DNA from: an uncultured Bacteroidales bacterium
Lineage (GTDB): Bacteria; Bacteroidota; Bacteroidia; Bacteroidales; UBA3663
NCBI GenBank assembly: GCA_905235375.1
Contig: CAJOLH010000007.1
Coordinates: 1 to 60,893, forward strand
Reading direction: 5' to 3'
Length of the DNA stretch: 60,893 nt
Below are positions 17,328-25,149 of this stretch, one piece after another (positions within the stretch are counted from its first letter, which is position 1; each line of letters begins with the position of its first letter). The position numbers were made by a program, and so were the translations under genes. The notes under the pieces were generated by a model that saw nothing but the letters and a program-made list of their open reading frames with translations, did no database searches and had not been told where the DNA came from.

Positions 17328-18146
17328 ATGAATCAATTCAGTAGATCAATGTTTCGGGCTCTCAGTTGGCTCGAAAGGAGATATTATAGACTTAGCTTTT
17401 GGCCCCGACACGTGTTAGGAATCCTGTTTGCACTTTCCTTGCTGGCAGGAGTGGTGGGCATAGGCTATCTTGGCTATTGCGGGGTGAGGGCTTGCGTCGG
17501 ATTTGTCGTCTCGGTGATTAACGATGCCAAGGATTATATTGAGGAAGAGTTGGAGGATGAATACAGTTCGACTGCGAAGAAGCATCACCAATTCCCTGTG
17601 CCTGAAGACAAACGTCATCCGAGGCGTGTGCCCAACTTTTCGAAGGACTTCAATTTCGTCAACGACATCCATCTTGATGCAGCCGTCAGGTTTGGCATCA
17701 CACCATTGGAGAATCGGCAGATGCTGGAGCAGCAGTCAGAGCAACTTGTCCTACTCCACGATACACGTTACTACAAGGTGCTTCCGCTGACCAGTTCGTC
17801 GCCCTATCTGGTGCCGCGTGCTGCCGACTTCCTCACCGACTTGGGTCGATTGATGCAGGAATATAACGGCACATCGTCGCGCTTCCTCATTTCGAGTGTG
17901 CTGCGAACGCTGGAGGACGTGCATAAGCTGAGTCAGGTGAACGTGAACGCCGCAACCAACTCGACGCATTGTTATGGGACAACCTTCGACATCACCTACA
18001 ATCGCTTCGACATACATGGCAACACATGGGAAGGTAAGCTGAAGGAGGATCTTGCTCGAGCGCTTTTTGATATGCAGGCGATGGGGTACTGTTTTGTAAA
18101 ATACGAAATCAGGCAGCCATGCTTCCACGTGACTGTCCGCCCATGA
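17328..18146 (+). CDS. DUF5715 family protein, M15-like murein peptidase fold
   Basis: A 272-residue protein with an N-terminal cytoplasmic stretch, one transmembrane helix around residues 28-52, a charged linker, and a C-terminal domain. That domain contains STHCYGTTFDITY, which fits the S-x-H-x-x-G-x-x-x-D zinc-ligand pattern of D-Ala-D-Ala carboxypeptidases of family M15, and a final PCFHVTV that can supply the last ligand histidine. It probably acts on peptidoglycan stems in the periplasm. Co-transcribed with the lipoprotein glycosidase. Activity has to be treated as inferred because DUF5715 proteins are little studied. Confidence 0.78.
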   Translation: MNQFSRSMFRALSWLERRYYRLSFWPRHVLGILFALSLLAGVVGIGYLGYCGVRACVGFVVSVINDAKDYIEEELEDEYSSTAKKHHQFPVPEDKRHPRRVPNFSKDFNFVNDIHLDAAVRFGITPLENRQMLEQQSEQLVLLHDTRYYKVLPLTSSSPYLVPRAADFLTDLGRLMQEYNGTSSRFLISSVLRTLEDVHKLSQVNVNAATNSTHCYGTTFDITYNRFDIHGNTWEGKLKEDLARALFDMQAMGYCFVKYEIRQPCFHVTVRP

Positions 18147-18196
18147 CAGACGGAACGCTTTTTTCGAAAATATTTTTGGGGATTTATACAATAAAA

Positions 18197-18249
18197 TTCA
18201 TAGGCATACGTTTTATTATTGACTAACCAATCAAACGTGTGCCTATGAA
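18197..18249 (+). promoter_or_regulatory. Long hairpin enclosing the start codon of a 53-codon ORF
   Basis: TTCATAGGCATACGTTT at 18197-18213 pairs with AAACGTGTGCCTATGAA at 18233-18249: 17 pairs with a single G-T wobble and a 19-nt loop. The ATG at 18245 lies inside the 3' arm. It also falls just past the DUF5715 gene, so it could instead be a transcript-end structure, though it lacks a T-run. Confidence 0.6.
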
Positions 18250-18406
18250 GCATAGATTTACTTCTTTACTATCTTCAATACCGGGTCCTCGTCGGGAGAC
18301 CATCCACAAACTGCAGATGTTGGCTCGTTGCTATAATCCGAGCAGTCTGGACAATCTAAAAGATCGATGGTTCGACGAACATGCGCTGACCAGCGAAGCC
18401 ATCTAA
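18245..18406 (+). CDS. Possible 53-aa small protein
   Basis: An ORF too short for routine gene calling: ATG at 18245, TAA at 18404-18406. It encodes a basic, soluble peptide that begins MKHRFTSLLSSIPGPRRETI, continues with HKLQMLARCYNPSSLDN, and ends in an acidic DRWFDEHALTSEAI. The composition looks protein-like, with an amphipathic helix in the middle. Its last 51 bases overlap, antisense, the 3' end of the 660-residue gene. The start codon is in a strong hairpin, which would demand opening for translation. No relatives can be named from the sequence alone. Confidence 0.45.
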   Translation: MKHRFTSLLSSIPGPRRETIHKLQMLARCYNPSSLDNLKDRWFDEHALTSEAI

Positions 18407-20338
18407 ATCCGTGAGGCAAATGCCCGTAATGATATGCAGCATCTCGAGCGATGAAGGCTCAGACCCCACAATCTGTGGCCCCAGCTGACCTCCGCATTCC
18501 GGAGCGATCAACAGGTATTGTTCTTTATGTCCGCCATTTCCCTTCAGTTTAAGGGAGATGGCGGCATCTTTTTTCAGTTGGGCAACAAAGCCCATCAATC
18601 CACCTTTTTCTTCGCTATAGATGCCGGCTACACGATCGACGATGCTGACGTTGAGGATGGGCGGCAATGTGCCATCGTCGATACGCTGATGGATGTAGCT
18701 GTCGATGTCGCCAATAAGCTCGTTGCGAAGCCTCTGCAGCAAGTCTTCGGCATGGAGCGGTGGCATCTCACCGTAAAGCAGCTGCGACACCTTGAGGTAA
18801 TCCTGCTCGAGTTGCGTCGTGTCCAAACGAATAGCCTGCTCGGCATCAGCAATGGATCGCACGGGGAAGGTGGTGCGGAGTGCTGATGGTGGATTGTCGT
18901 TCAGATATTGCTGTGTGGTCTCGTATGCCTCCTGGCAAACTCGTGCAAGTTGTTCCGACTGGTTGGCAAGCGCCGAAACCTGCGGAATGAGCTCGTTGAG
19001 CAACTTGGTGGCAAAAGACGCTCCCTCGTATTGGGTGCGCTGGATGAAGTATTGAGTGATTGCAGACTGATAGTCATCGATGAGGGCCTTGTCCTTGCCA
19101 CGCATACGGTCGAAGAATCCGAACTTTTCCCATCGACTGATAAAGTCCCCGATCTCTTCATCCGCACGTTTCAAGGCTTTGCCAAGGTCGGAATGCCGAC
19201 TGCTGAAATGAAGTGCCAGCTGTTGCAGGTGGTTGATGATGGAGCGTACGATGTCCTGTCCCGTCTCGGGAGGATATGCAGAATGGAGCAACAACTGTTG
19301 CAGATGATCCTTCAGTGTGTAAAGGAGGTTCAGACAATAGTCGGGTGTCTTCTTCTTTTCTTGTTGATAGAAGTATTCTACGCCCTGATTGCGATAACGT
19401 GATTGGTACTCTACATCGAGGCTATTACGAAGCTGCGATGCCCATTCGTCACGCGGAATGTCCTGCAAATCCTGCATGATTCGCTCCACGGCTTGTTGCC
19501 AGTAGTCTTCGACGGTTTGCCAAGTGACACCCGAAGCCCGATTCGGGTCAAGGAAATGGTCGCCAGTCAGGTCGGTAAGCTCTTCCGACAGGGGAAGGGA
19601 TGCAAGAATTTCGCTGACGTGTTCATTGCATTGCTCCATTCCAATCTGATTGACATCTGGACGGCTCAACCCGAGCAAGGCATTCATGTAACACTGATGG
19701 ATGTAATGGCGTATCTCGTCGTCGGGATAGCTGACGCCGCTGACATTGAACGAACTGAAGATTGCTGGAAATTCCATCTCGAAGGCAGTCTCGTAGTTCT
19801 TCGGACGATGCAATTTGTTGAGATATCCATAGCGTTCCACCATATCAAGCGCCTCAGCCTCTTGTGTAATGTCGAAAAGGAAGTGCGCAAGGGATACTTG
19901 CGAAGCGTCGTGATAGAGGAAGCAGTGCGAGAGAAGCTGTATGTCGGGATAATCATTGATGCCGTTGTTGATGGCTACGAGGTTGTTCCATGCATTCTTC
20001 TTCTGCTGCGCGGTGCAGATGTCGAGGTCAGGTAGAAGGGCATAGACGTTTGATGGTGCGTCGTACAGGCGGCGTATCATCGTAATGGCCTGGACTATCT
20101 GCTGTCCCATTGTGGGGTCTTCGAGTGGGGCACAGATGTGGAAGCCGAGTTCGCCGGGCATACTGTCTCTCCGCTGTCGCTCGTTCACCTCGTGCACGAA
20201 CTCACGCTCCTCCAGTTGATTTGACGGGAAGAGCAGGGTCGTATTGCGCCCAACGAGCGAAGCCTGCATGAACCGACGATAGACGGGATGCTGGATACGC
20301 GATTGATTATATCCTAGAATGATGATGATGTGTCTCAC
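18356..20338 (-). CDS. Large protein of unknown function, 660 aa
   Basis: I do not recognise the family with confidence. The N-terminus (MRHIIIILGYNQSR) is a hydrophobic strand like that of a nucleotide-binding or Rossmann-type fold, without a classical P-loop. Long helical, glutamine-rich segments with likely coiled coil occupy about residues 290-560 (for example LLYTLKDHLQQLLLHSAYP). The C-terminus (SSLEMLHIITGICLTDLDGF) faintly recalls the end of tubulin-like bacterial proteins of the Tubulin_2 type, but this is a weak impression. No signal peptide or membrane helix. Its ATG overlaps the thymidine kinase stop (ATGA), so it is translated with tdk, the last gene of a six-gene run. Confidence 0.72.
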   Translation of the reverse strand: MRHIIIILGYNQSRIQHPVYRRFMQASLVGRNTTLLFPSNQLEEREFVHEVNERQRRDSMPGELGFHICAPLEDPTMGQQIVQAITMIRRLYDAPSNVYALLPDLDICTAQQKKNAWNNLVAINNGINDYPDIQLLSHCFLYHDASQVSLAHFLFDITQEAEALDMVERYGYLNKLHRPKNYETAFEMEFPAIFSSFNVSGVSYPDDEIRHYIHQCYMNALLGLSRPDVNQIGMEQCNEHVSEILASLPLSEELTDLTGDHFLDPNRASGVTWQTVEDYWQQAVERIMQDLQDIPRDEWASQLRNSLDVEYQSRYRNQGVEYFYQQEKKKTPDYCLNLLYTLKDHLQQLLLHSAYPPETGQDIVRSIINHLQQLALHFSSRHSDLGKALKRADEEIGDFISRWEKFGFFDRMRGKDKALIDDYQSAITQYFIQRTQYEGASFATKLLNELIPQVSALANQSEQLARVCQEAYETTQQYLNDNPPSALRTTFPVRSIADAEQAIRLDTTQLEQDYLKVSQLLYGEMPPLHAEDLLQRLRNELIGDIDSYIHQRIDDGTLPPILNVSIVDRVAGIYSEEKGGLMGFVAQLKKDAAISLKLKGNGGHKEQYLLIAPECGGQLGPQIVGSEPSSLEMLHIITGICLTDLDGFAGQRMFVEPSIF

Positions 20339-20916
20339 TGCTTTTCCTGCATCATTTCGGCATAGCAGCAGCGGCAGAGGGGCATATATTCCTGCTTAGC
20401 GCCTATCATCACCTGCTGGCTGGCATTTGAAATTCGATAAGAGAAGTTGGCAAGATGGCCGCACTTCATGCAGATGGCACGGCATTTATAGACATCGTCG
20501 GCCAATGCCATAAGATAGGGCATTGGGCCGAAGGGCTGACCCAGATAGTCCATGTCGAGACCTGCGATGATGACGCGCTTTCCTTGTTCAACCAGTTCGC
20601 GTACAACGTCGAGCACGTTCTCATCGAAGAACTGCGCTTCGTCGATGGCTACTACTGCGGTATCGGCTTCCACCATGTTGCTGATGACACGGGCATTTTG
20701 CACAGGAATGGCTTCGCTCGTGCTATTGGCATGACTGACAATGTCGGTCTTGCTGTAACGGCTGTCGATGGTAGGTTTGAATATTTGTATCTTGCGCTTG
20801 GCAATCTTCACACGGTTGATGCGGCGGATGAGCTCTTCGGTCTTGCCCGAAAACATCGAACCGCAAATCACTTCAATGCTTCCGCATTGGCGTTGGTGGA
20901 CATTCTCTAAATACAT
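20335..20916 (-). CDS. tdk: Thymidine kinase (type II)
   Basis: A 193-residue thymidine kinase that phosphorylates thymidine with ATP in the salvage pathway. The Walker A loop is GSMFSGKT at residues 19-26, the catalytic glutamate lies in VVAIDEAQFF, and the lasso and zinc site show CMKCG and a later CRCC. The length is normal for the family. It sits 21 nt after the second Na/Pi symporter gene and overlaps the 660-aa gene by four bases, an unusual partnership worth noting. Confidence 0.96.
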   Translation of the reverse strand: MYLENVHQRQCGSIEVICGSMFSGKTEELIRRINRVKIAKRKIQIFKPTIDSRYSKTDIVSHANSTSEAIPVQNARVISNMVEADTAVVAIDEAQFFDENVLDVVRELVEQGKRVIIAGLDMDYLGQPFGPMPYLMALADDVYKCRAICMKCGHLANFSYRISNASQQVMIGAKQEYMPLCRCCYAEMMQEKQ

Positions 20917-20937
20917 TATTATATTATGTGTTTTGGT

Positions 20938-22620
20938 TTATTCGCTTGCTGCGGCAATAATGTTAATCACGTAGTCGCCGATCTTTTCACACTCGTTGAT
21001 GATGTGCATGAAGAAGGAGTGCTGATAATAGTCGATCTTCTTGCGGTCGAGAGAGTCAAAGATTTCGTTGCGCAACTGATTTCGGAGGTTATTGATCTCG
21101 TCTTCGTGGTTGTAAGCCTTGTTGAGCGCACTTTGTGGCACCTGGTTCATCGCTAATACCTTGAGCATGTGGGCAAGCGCTGTATTGATGAGCGTCATCA
21201 TCCTTGCGAGGTTCTCGTTCATCTCGGGTGTGAAGCGCACGCGCTGCTCGTGCTTTTGAAAGATTACCATTGAGATGTGGCAGATGGCATCAGCAATTGA
21301 CTCCAGTTCGTCCACTTCCTTGTAGAGGTTGCGGCTCAACTGTTCTCCAGAATAGGAGAGCGTTTTGGGAGAGACACTGTTGAGGAATTTGGCAATCTCG
21401 AGTTCCGCATTGTCACTGTCTTCCTCCATGTGTCTGATGCGTTGGTTCAGTTCGAGCAGCTTTTCCGCCCCCATCTGCTCATCGAGCATCGTCTGCACCA
21501 TCCCGAACATCCTATAGACCTCTTCGCCGTAACGCGATACTTCCTTCTGCACTTGCACGAGGGCCATCTCGCTTGAAGCGGTCATGAAGCCTGTGTTGAT
21601 GTAATGCAGCTTGAAGTCCTTTTCCTGGTCTTCCTTTTCGGGAATGAAGCGCGTGAGGATGTGGGCAATCTGCGTGGTGAGAGGCAGCATCAGGCAGAGG
21701 GTGACTAAATTGAATACGGTGTGGAACATCGCAAGTCCCAATGCAACATTGTCGGCTTCGTGGGGATTGCCCATCCCAAGGTGACCGCAAAGGTAGGTGA
21801 TGGCATCACAAAGGTAATAGAATATCGCCAATGCCCAGACCATGCCCAGTAGATTGAACAGCAAATGGCTCAAGGCGGCTCGCTTTGCCATAGTATTGGC
21901 TGAAAGGGAGGCAAGCATGGGGGTGAGGCAGGTACCGATGTTGGAACCCAGCACAAGCGCGCAACCCGTCTCGAATGTAATCCAACGATTCACGCACATC
22001 AGCAAGGCAATGGCGAAGGTGGCACTGGAAGCCTGCACGACCATTGTGAGCAACATGCCTGCCAAAAGATAGATGAGAATCGATGGATAGCCCATCAAGC
22101 TCGAATCGCGAAGCGCCTCTGTCACTGCCGGCATTTGTGTAACGAGGGGAACCAGGTGCTTAAGTTCCTCCAAGCCGAGGAAGAGCAGCGAAAAGCCAAT
22201 GATGAATTCTCCCCAAGCATTTCCGCGACTGCTATTCGAATTGAAGAAGGGAAGCGAAAGGGCAATGAGCGGGAAGATGAGGAATTCGATATTGAACTTG
22301 AAACTGAACAGTGCAATGATCCATGTCGTCAACGTAGTGCCTACATTGGCTCCCATGATGACTGCCATCGATTGAGCCAGCGTCACCAACCCGCCATTGA
22401 CAAACGAAACGACAATCACCGTTGTTGCCGATGACGACTGGAGGAGAGCCGTGATTAGCACACCCATCAACATTGCGGCAAATCGGTTGCTGCGCATTGC
22501 CGACAGCGCCTTGCGGAGGCTATCGCCTACGGCTTTCTGAAGGCCTTCGCTCATCAGCCTCAGTCCGTAGAAAAAGAGACCGATTGCTCCAATCAACGTC
22601 AAGACATCAATCCAAGTCAT
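20938..22620 (-). CDS. Na+/phosphate cotransporter, second paralogue
   Basis: A 560-residue inner-membrane protein of the NptA family. The paired QSS repeats are LLQSSSATTVIVVSF near residue 61 and VVQASSATFAIAL in the second half, where one Q-S-S has become Q-A-S-S. GANVGTT and GSNIGTC accompany them. The C-terminal part is a helical PhoU-like domain (LESIADAICHIS). It is similar in plan to the protein at 6294-8042 but clearly diverged, so the two may differ in affinity or substrate. It is directly downstream of a LytTR response regulator gene (18 nt), suggesting shared control. Confidence 0.9.
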   Translation of the reverse strand: MTWIDVLTLIGAIGLFFYGLRLMSEGLQKAVGDSLRKALSAMRSNRFAAMLMGVLITALLQSSSATTVIVVSFVNGGLVTLAQSMAVIMGANVGTTLTTWIIALFSFKFNIEFLIFPLIALSLPFFNSNSSRGNAWGEFIIGFSLLFLGLEELKHLVPLVTQMPAVTEALRDSSLMGYPSILIYLLAGMLLTMVVQASSATFAIALLMCVNRWITFETGCALVLGSNIGTCLTPMLASLSANTMAKRAALSHLLFNLLGMVWALAIFYYLCDAITYLCGHLGMGNPHEADNVALGLAMFHTVFNLVTLCLMLPLTTQIAHILTRFIPEKEDQEKDFKLHYINTGFMTASSEMALVQVQKEVSRYGEEVYRMFGMVQTMLDEQMGAEKLLELNQRIRHMEEDSDNAELEIAKFLNSVSPKTLSYSGEQLSRNLYKEVDELESIADAICHISMVIFQKHEQRVRFTPEMNENLARMMTLINTALAHMLKVLAMNQVPQSALNKAYNHEDEINNLRNQLRNEIFDSLDRKKIDYYQHSFFMHIINECEKIGDYVINIIAAASE

Positions 22621-22638
22621 AGGTTAATCGCTATGTTT

Positions 22639-23325
22639 CTAAGTTAATGCTTTCAAAGCTTGTCTGAACGAGTCACGATAGGTTCGGCCGATGGGCAACT
22701 CTTCGCCGGTGGAGAGCGACACTACGGTCGAATTGAAGTTCTTGACGTGCTTCAGTCCCACCAGATAGCTGCGCTGTATGCGAGCAAAGAGCATCGCGGG
22801 CATTTGCTGTTCGAAACCTGTCAAGGTGCCAAGGGTCATGAGTTTGCGCCCATCGGAAAGTGTGAACTCCGTGTAGTCCTTTTGTGCTGCCAGGCTCACG
22901 ATGTCGTTCACACGGATCGGCATAGTTCGTCCATCCACGCGGATGCTGACAACAGGCCCGGGATGAACCTTGGACAAGGCTTGCCGTAGTCGGTCAAGAG
23001 TGTAGGGTTTGAGCAGATAGTCGGTCACGCCGAAGTTGAAACCATCGATGGCATATTGGTCGTAGGCCGAGGTAATGATCACTTTAAGGCCTATTTCCCC
23101 CGACATCTGTCCTTGCTGCTGCAATTGCTTGAGCACCTCGATGCCTGTCAGCTCGGGCATCTGAATGTCCAAGAAGAGCAGGTCGGGTGTGGGGCTGGAG
23201 GTAAGCGCATCGACCAGTTGTGCGCCATTGTCGAACACGGATGTGTCCTCTTCTCCCAGCTTTTGTAGGAAGAGCTGCAGTTTTTGTGCCGCGAGCGGTT
23301 CGTCTTCTGCTATATATATACGCAT
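22639..23325 (-). CDS. LytTR-family response regulator
   Basis: A 228-residue two-component response regulator. The receiver domain carries the acidic pair at EDE (residues 7-9), the phosphoacceptor Asp53 in FLDIQMPE, and Lys in LLKPY. The C-terminal LytTR DNA-binding domain covers about residues 130-228 (DIVSLAAQKDYTEFTL, FARIQRSYLVGLKHVK). No histidine kinase of the LytS/YehU type is in the window, so the partner is elsewhere. It lies between GT9 and the second symporter gene with gaps of 11 and 18 nt, in one operon. Confidence 0.93.
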   Translation of the reverse strand: MRIYIAEDEPLAAQKLQLFLQKLGEEDTSVFDNGAQLVDALTSSPTPDLLFLDIQMPELTGIEVLKQLQQQGQMSGEIGLKVIITSAYDQYAIDGFNFGVTDYLLKPYTLDRLRQALSKVHPGPVVSIRVDGRTMPIRVNDIVSLAAQKDYTEFTLSDGRKLMTLGTLTGFEQQMPAMLFARIQRSYLVGLKHVKNFNSTVVSLSTGEELPIGRTYRDSFRQALKALT

Positions 23326-23336
23326 AATCTATCGGA

Positions 23337-24368
23337 TCACTGGATGAGAATCTCTATGATGCGTTGCGCTACGGTCTCGGGTTCGATTTGGGTCAGGCAA
23401 CGGTAATCGCCGTATTTGCAGGGTTTGTTGCCATAGATTGAACACGGACGGCATGGCAAAGCCAGCTCGATGCAGTCGCCTTCGCTTTGCCGATAACCTA
23501 GAAACCCTGCATAGCGATGTGTGGCACCCCAGACGGAGAGGCAACGCAGACCCACAAGCGAGGCAAGGTGCATGTTGGCAGAGTCCATCGACACCATCAG
23601 CTTGAGGTTTGCCATGCAGCGCAGGTCGTCTTCGATGGTCTGTCGTCCCGCTAGATTCACAATGTGATCGGGATGGTCGGCTGCCCATTTGTCGAGGATA
23701 GCCTGTTCGTCAGGTCCACCGAAAAGGTAGATTTTCACATCGGGAAGCTTTTCGACGAGGATGCTTATTGTTTTTTGCATCAACGTCTCGGGATAGACCT
23801 TGCCACGATGCTGAGCAAAGGGGGCAATACCAACCGAAAGCGAATCCTGCTGCACGGCACAGCTTTTCTCCTGCAGCATTTCGGCGTGTGCGGCTCCCTC
23901 GTAATCGATTGTGAAATCGAATCCAAGTGCAGCGAATACTTGCCTGTACCGTTCTATGCTCGTCATAAGCTGACGATGACTTCCTCCCGAGGTCAAAGCC
24001 TTCTTCTCGCTCCGTCCCTTTTGGATTCTCTTTACGGGTTTGCCGGCAAGCCAGAACCGCAGATCGACCCATTGTGTCCGCAGTACATCGTGCAGGTCGG
24101 CAACAGCATCAACATTCAGCTCCTTCAACTCGCGATAGAGGCGATTGAGCCCGGAAATGCCGTTGTAATCACGTTTGTTGATGACCTTGATCGAGAGATT
24201 CTGCCTTTGAAGGATGGTTTTCGCAACGATTGCACCTGCTTTTGTGGTCAGAAGTGTAAACTGTACGTCAGGATAAGCCCTCGACACACCGTCGAGCACG
24301 GGCAACGTCATGCAGATGTCGCCCAGTGCGCTCAAGCGCATGGCCAAAACTTTCCTGATGTTTTGCAT
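23337..24368 (-). CDS. Glycosyltransferase family 9 (heptosyltransferase-like)
   Basis: A 343-residue GT9 enzyme, cytoplasmic face of the inner membrane, probably adding a heptose or similar sugar to the LPS core. Motifs: the N-terminal MRLSALGDICMTLPVL nucleotide-sugar-side loop, GIAPFAQHRGKVYP in the middle, FGGPDEQAILDKW and the SMDSANMHLASLVG donor-binding segment near the C-terminus. It follows the DUF4254 gene by 4 nt; GT9 and DUF4254 are a recurring pair in Bacteroidales and may act together in LPS core assembly. Confidence 0.92.
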   Translation of the reverse strand: MQNIRKVLAMRLSALGDICMTLPVLDGVSRAYPDVQFTLLTTKAGAIVAKTILQRQNLSIKVINKRDYNGISGLNRLYRELKELNVDAVADLHDVLRTQWVDLRFWLAGKPVKRIQKGRSEKKALTSGGSHRQLMTSIERYRQVFAALGFDFTIDYEGAAHAEMLQEKSCAVQQDSLSVGIAPFAQHRGKVYPETLMQKTISILVEKLPDVKIYLFGGPDEQAILDKWAADHPDHIVNLAGRQTIEDDLRCMANLKLMVSMDSANMHLASLVGLRCLSVWGATHRYAGFLGYRQSEGDCIELALPCRPCSIYGNKPCKYGDYRCLTQIEPETVAQRIIEILIQ

Positions 24369-24372
24369 TGTT

Positions 24373-24978
24373 TTACTTGTTGCCGTAGAGGACAGGGTTC
24401 AGGTTCGGATCGTTGTACATCTTCATCTGCTTATACACCTTCATGTATTTGCGTCCGGCAGCAATGTCGTCCAGCAGTTGGTCGATGGCAGTCGTCAGGT
24501 CGGTGCGTTGGGTGAGGAGCACGCCGAGCTTCTGCGCGCACTTGTCGTGATGCTCCTGGGAGACGTCGGTGCGATCAACTTCTACCTGCATGTGGTAGAT
24601 CTTCAGATAGAGGATCGACAGGCGGTCGATGGCCCAAGCTGGCGATTCGGTATTGATGGTGGCGTCGGGCAGCACCTCAACGTCCTTGAAGGTGTCGAGG
24701 AAGTAGCTGTCGATCATCTCAACGAGATCGGTGCGATCCTGGTTCGACTTGTCAATCCTGCGCTTGAGCACAAGGGCAGCCTCGGGATTGATTTCCGGGT
24801 CACGGATGATGTCCTCGAAGTGCCACTGCACGGTGTCGATCCAGTTCTTCAGATAAAGGAAAAACTCGATTGTCCCCTTCTCAAAAGGGTTTTGGATCGG
24901 GGTATCTACGTTATCGGTCTTGTGATAGTCGGCAATGGATCGGTTGAAGATGCCATCGCAAAGCTCAGTAAATTTCAT
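24373..24978 (-). CDS. DUF4254 domain-containing protein
   Basis: A 201-residue soluble, helical protein of the DUF4254 family. Typical family elements are the N-terminal FNRSIADYHKTDNVD, the NPFEKGTIEFFLYLKNWIDT segment and the IDRLSILYLKIYHMQ helix. The biochemical role is unknown. Its steady neighbour in this phylum is a GT9 glycosyltransferase, as here, which suggests a role in LPS or surface glycan synthesis. First gene of the six-gene minus-strand run. Confidence 0.9.
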   Translation of the reverse strand: MKFTELCDGIFNRSIADYHKTDNVDTPIQNPFEKGTIEFFLYLKNWIDTVQWHFEDIIRDPEINPEAALVLKRRIDKSNQDRTDLVEMIDSYFLDTFKDVEVLPDATINTESPAWAIDRLSILYLKIYHMQVEVDRTDVSQEHHDKCAQKLGVLLTQRTDLTTAIDQLLDDIAAGRKYMKVYKQMKMYNDPNLNPVLYGNK

Positions 24979-25008
24979 AAATTATGTGTTTAAAATCTAA
25001 ATTTGCCG

Positions 25009-25016
25009 CAAAGATA
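25009..25016 (-). promoter_or_regulatory. -7 box for the DUF4254-to-unknown gene operon
   Basis: On the minus strand this reads TATCTTTG, a perfect TAnnTTTG box, about 30 nt upstream of the DUF4254 start codon. A -33 TTTG at 20-nt spacing was not found; the region there is AT-rich. Confidence 0.55.
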
Positions 25017-25059
25017 ACATTTTTTTCTGAATAATCGCATAACTTTCGCAAAAAATCTT

Positions 25060-25067
25060 TATCTTTG
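25060..25067 (+). promoter_or_regulatory. -7 box for topB
   Basis: TATCTTTG is a perfect -7 match, 83 nt before the topB ATG. The two operons diverge from this 170-bp region. A good -33 TTTG is missing, as it is for the opposite promoter. Confidence 0.55.
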
Positions 25068-25149
25068 CACGCGATTTTTTCCAAAATATGCGATTTTGGC
25101 AATCATCACATCTAATATAATCAATAAAGCATCATTCACCGACAGAACA

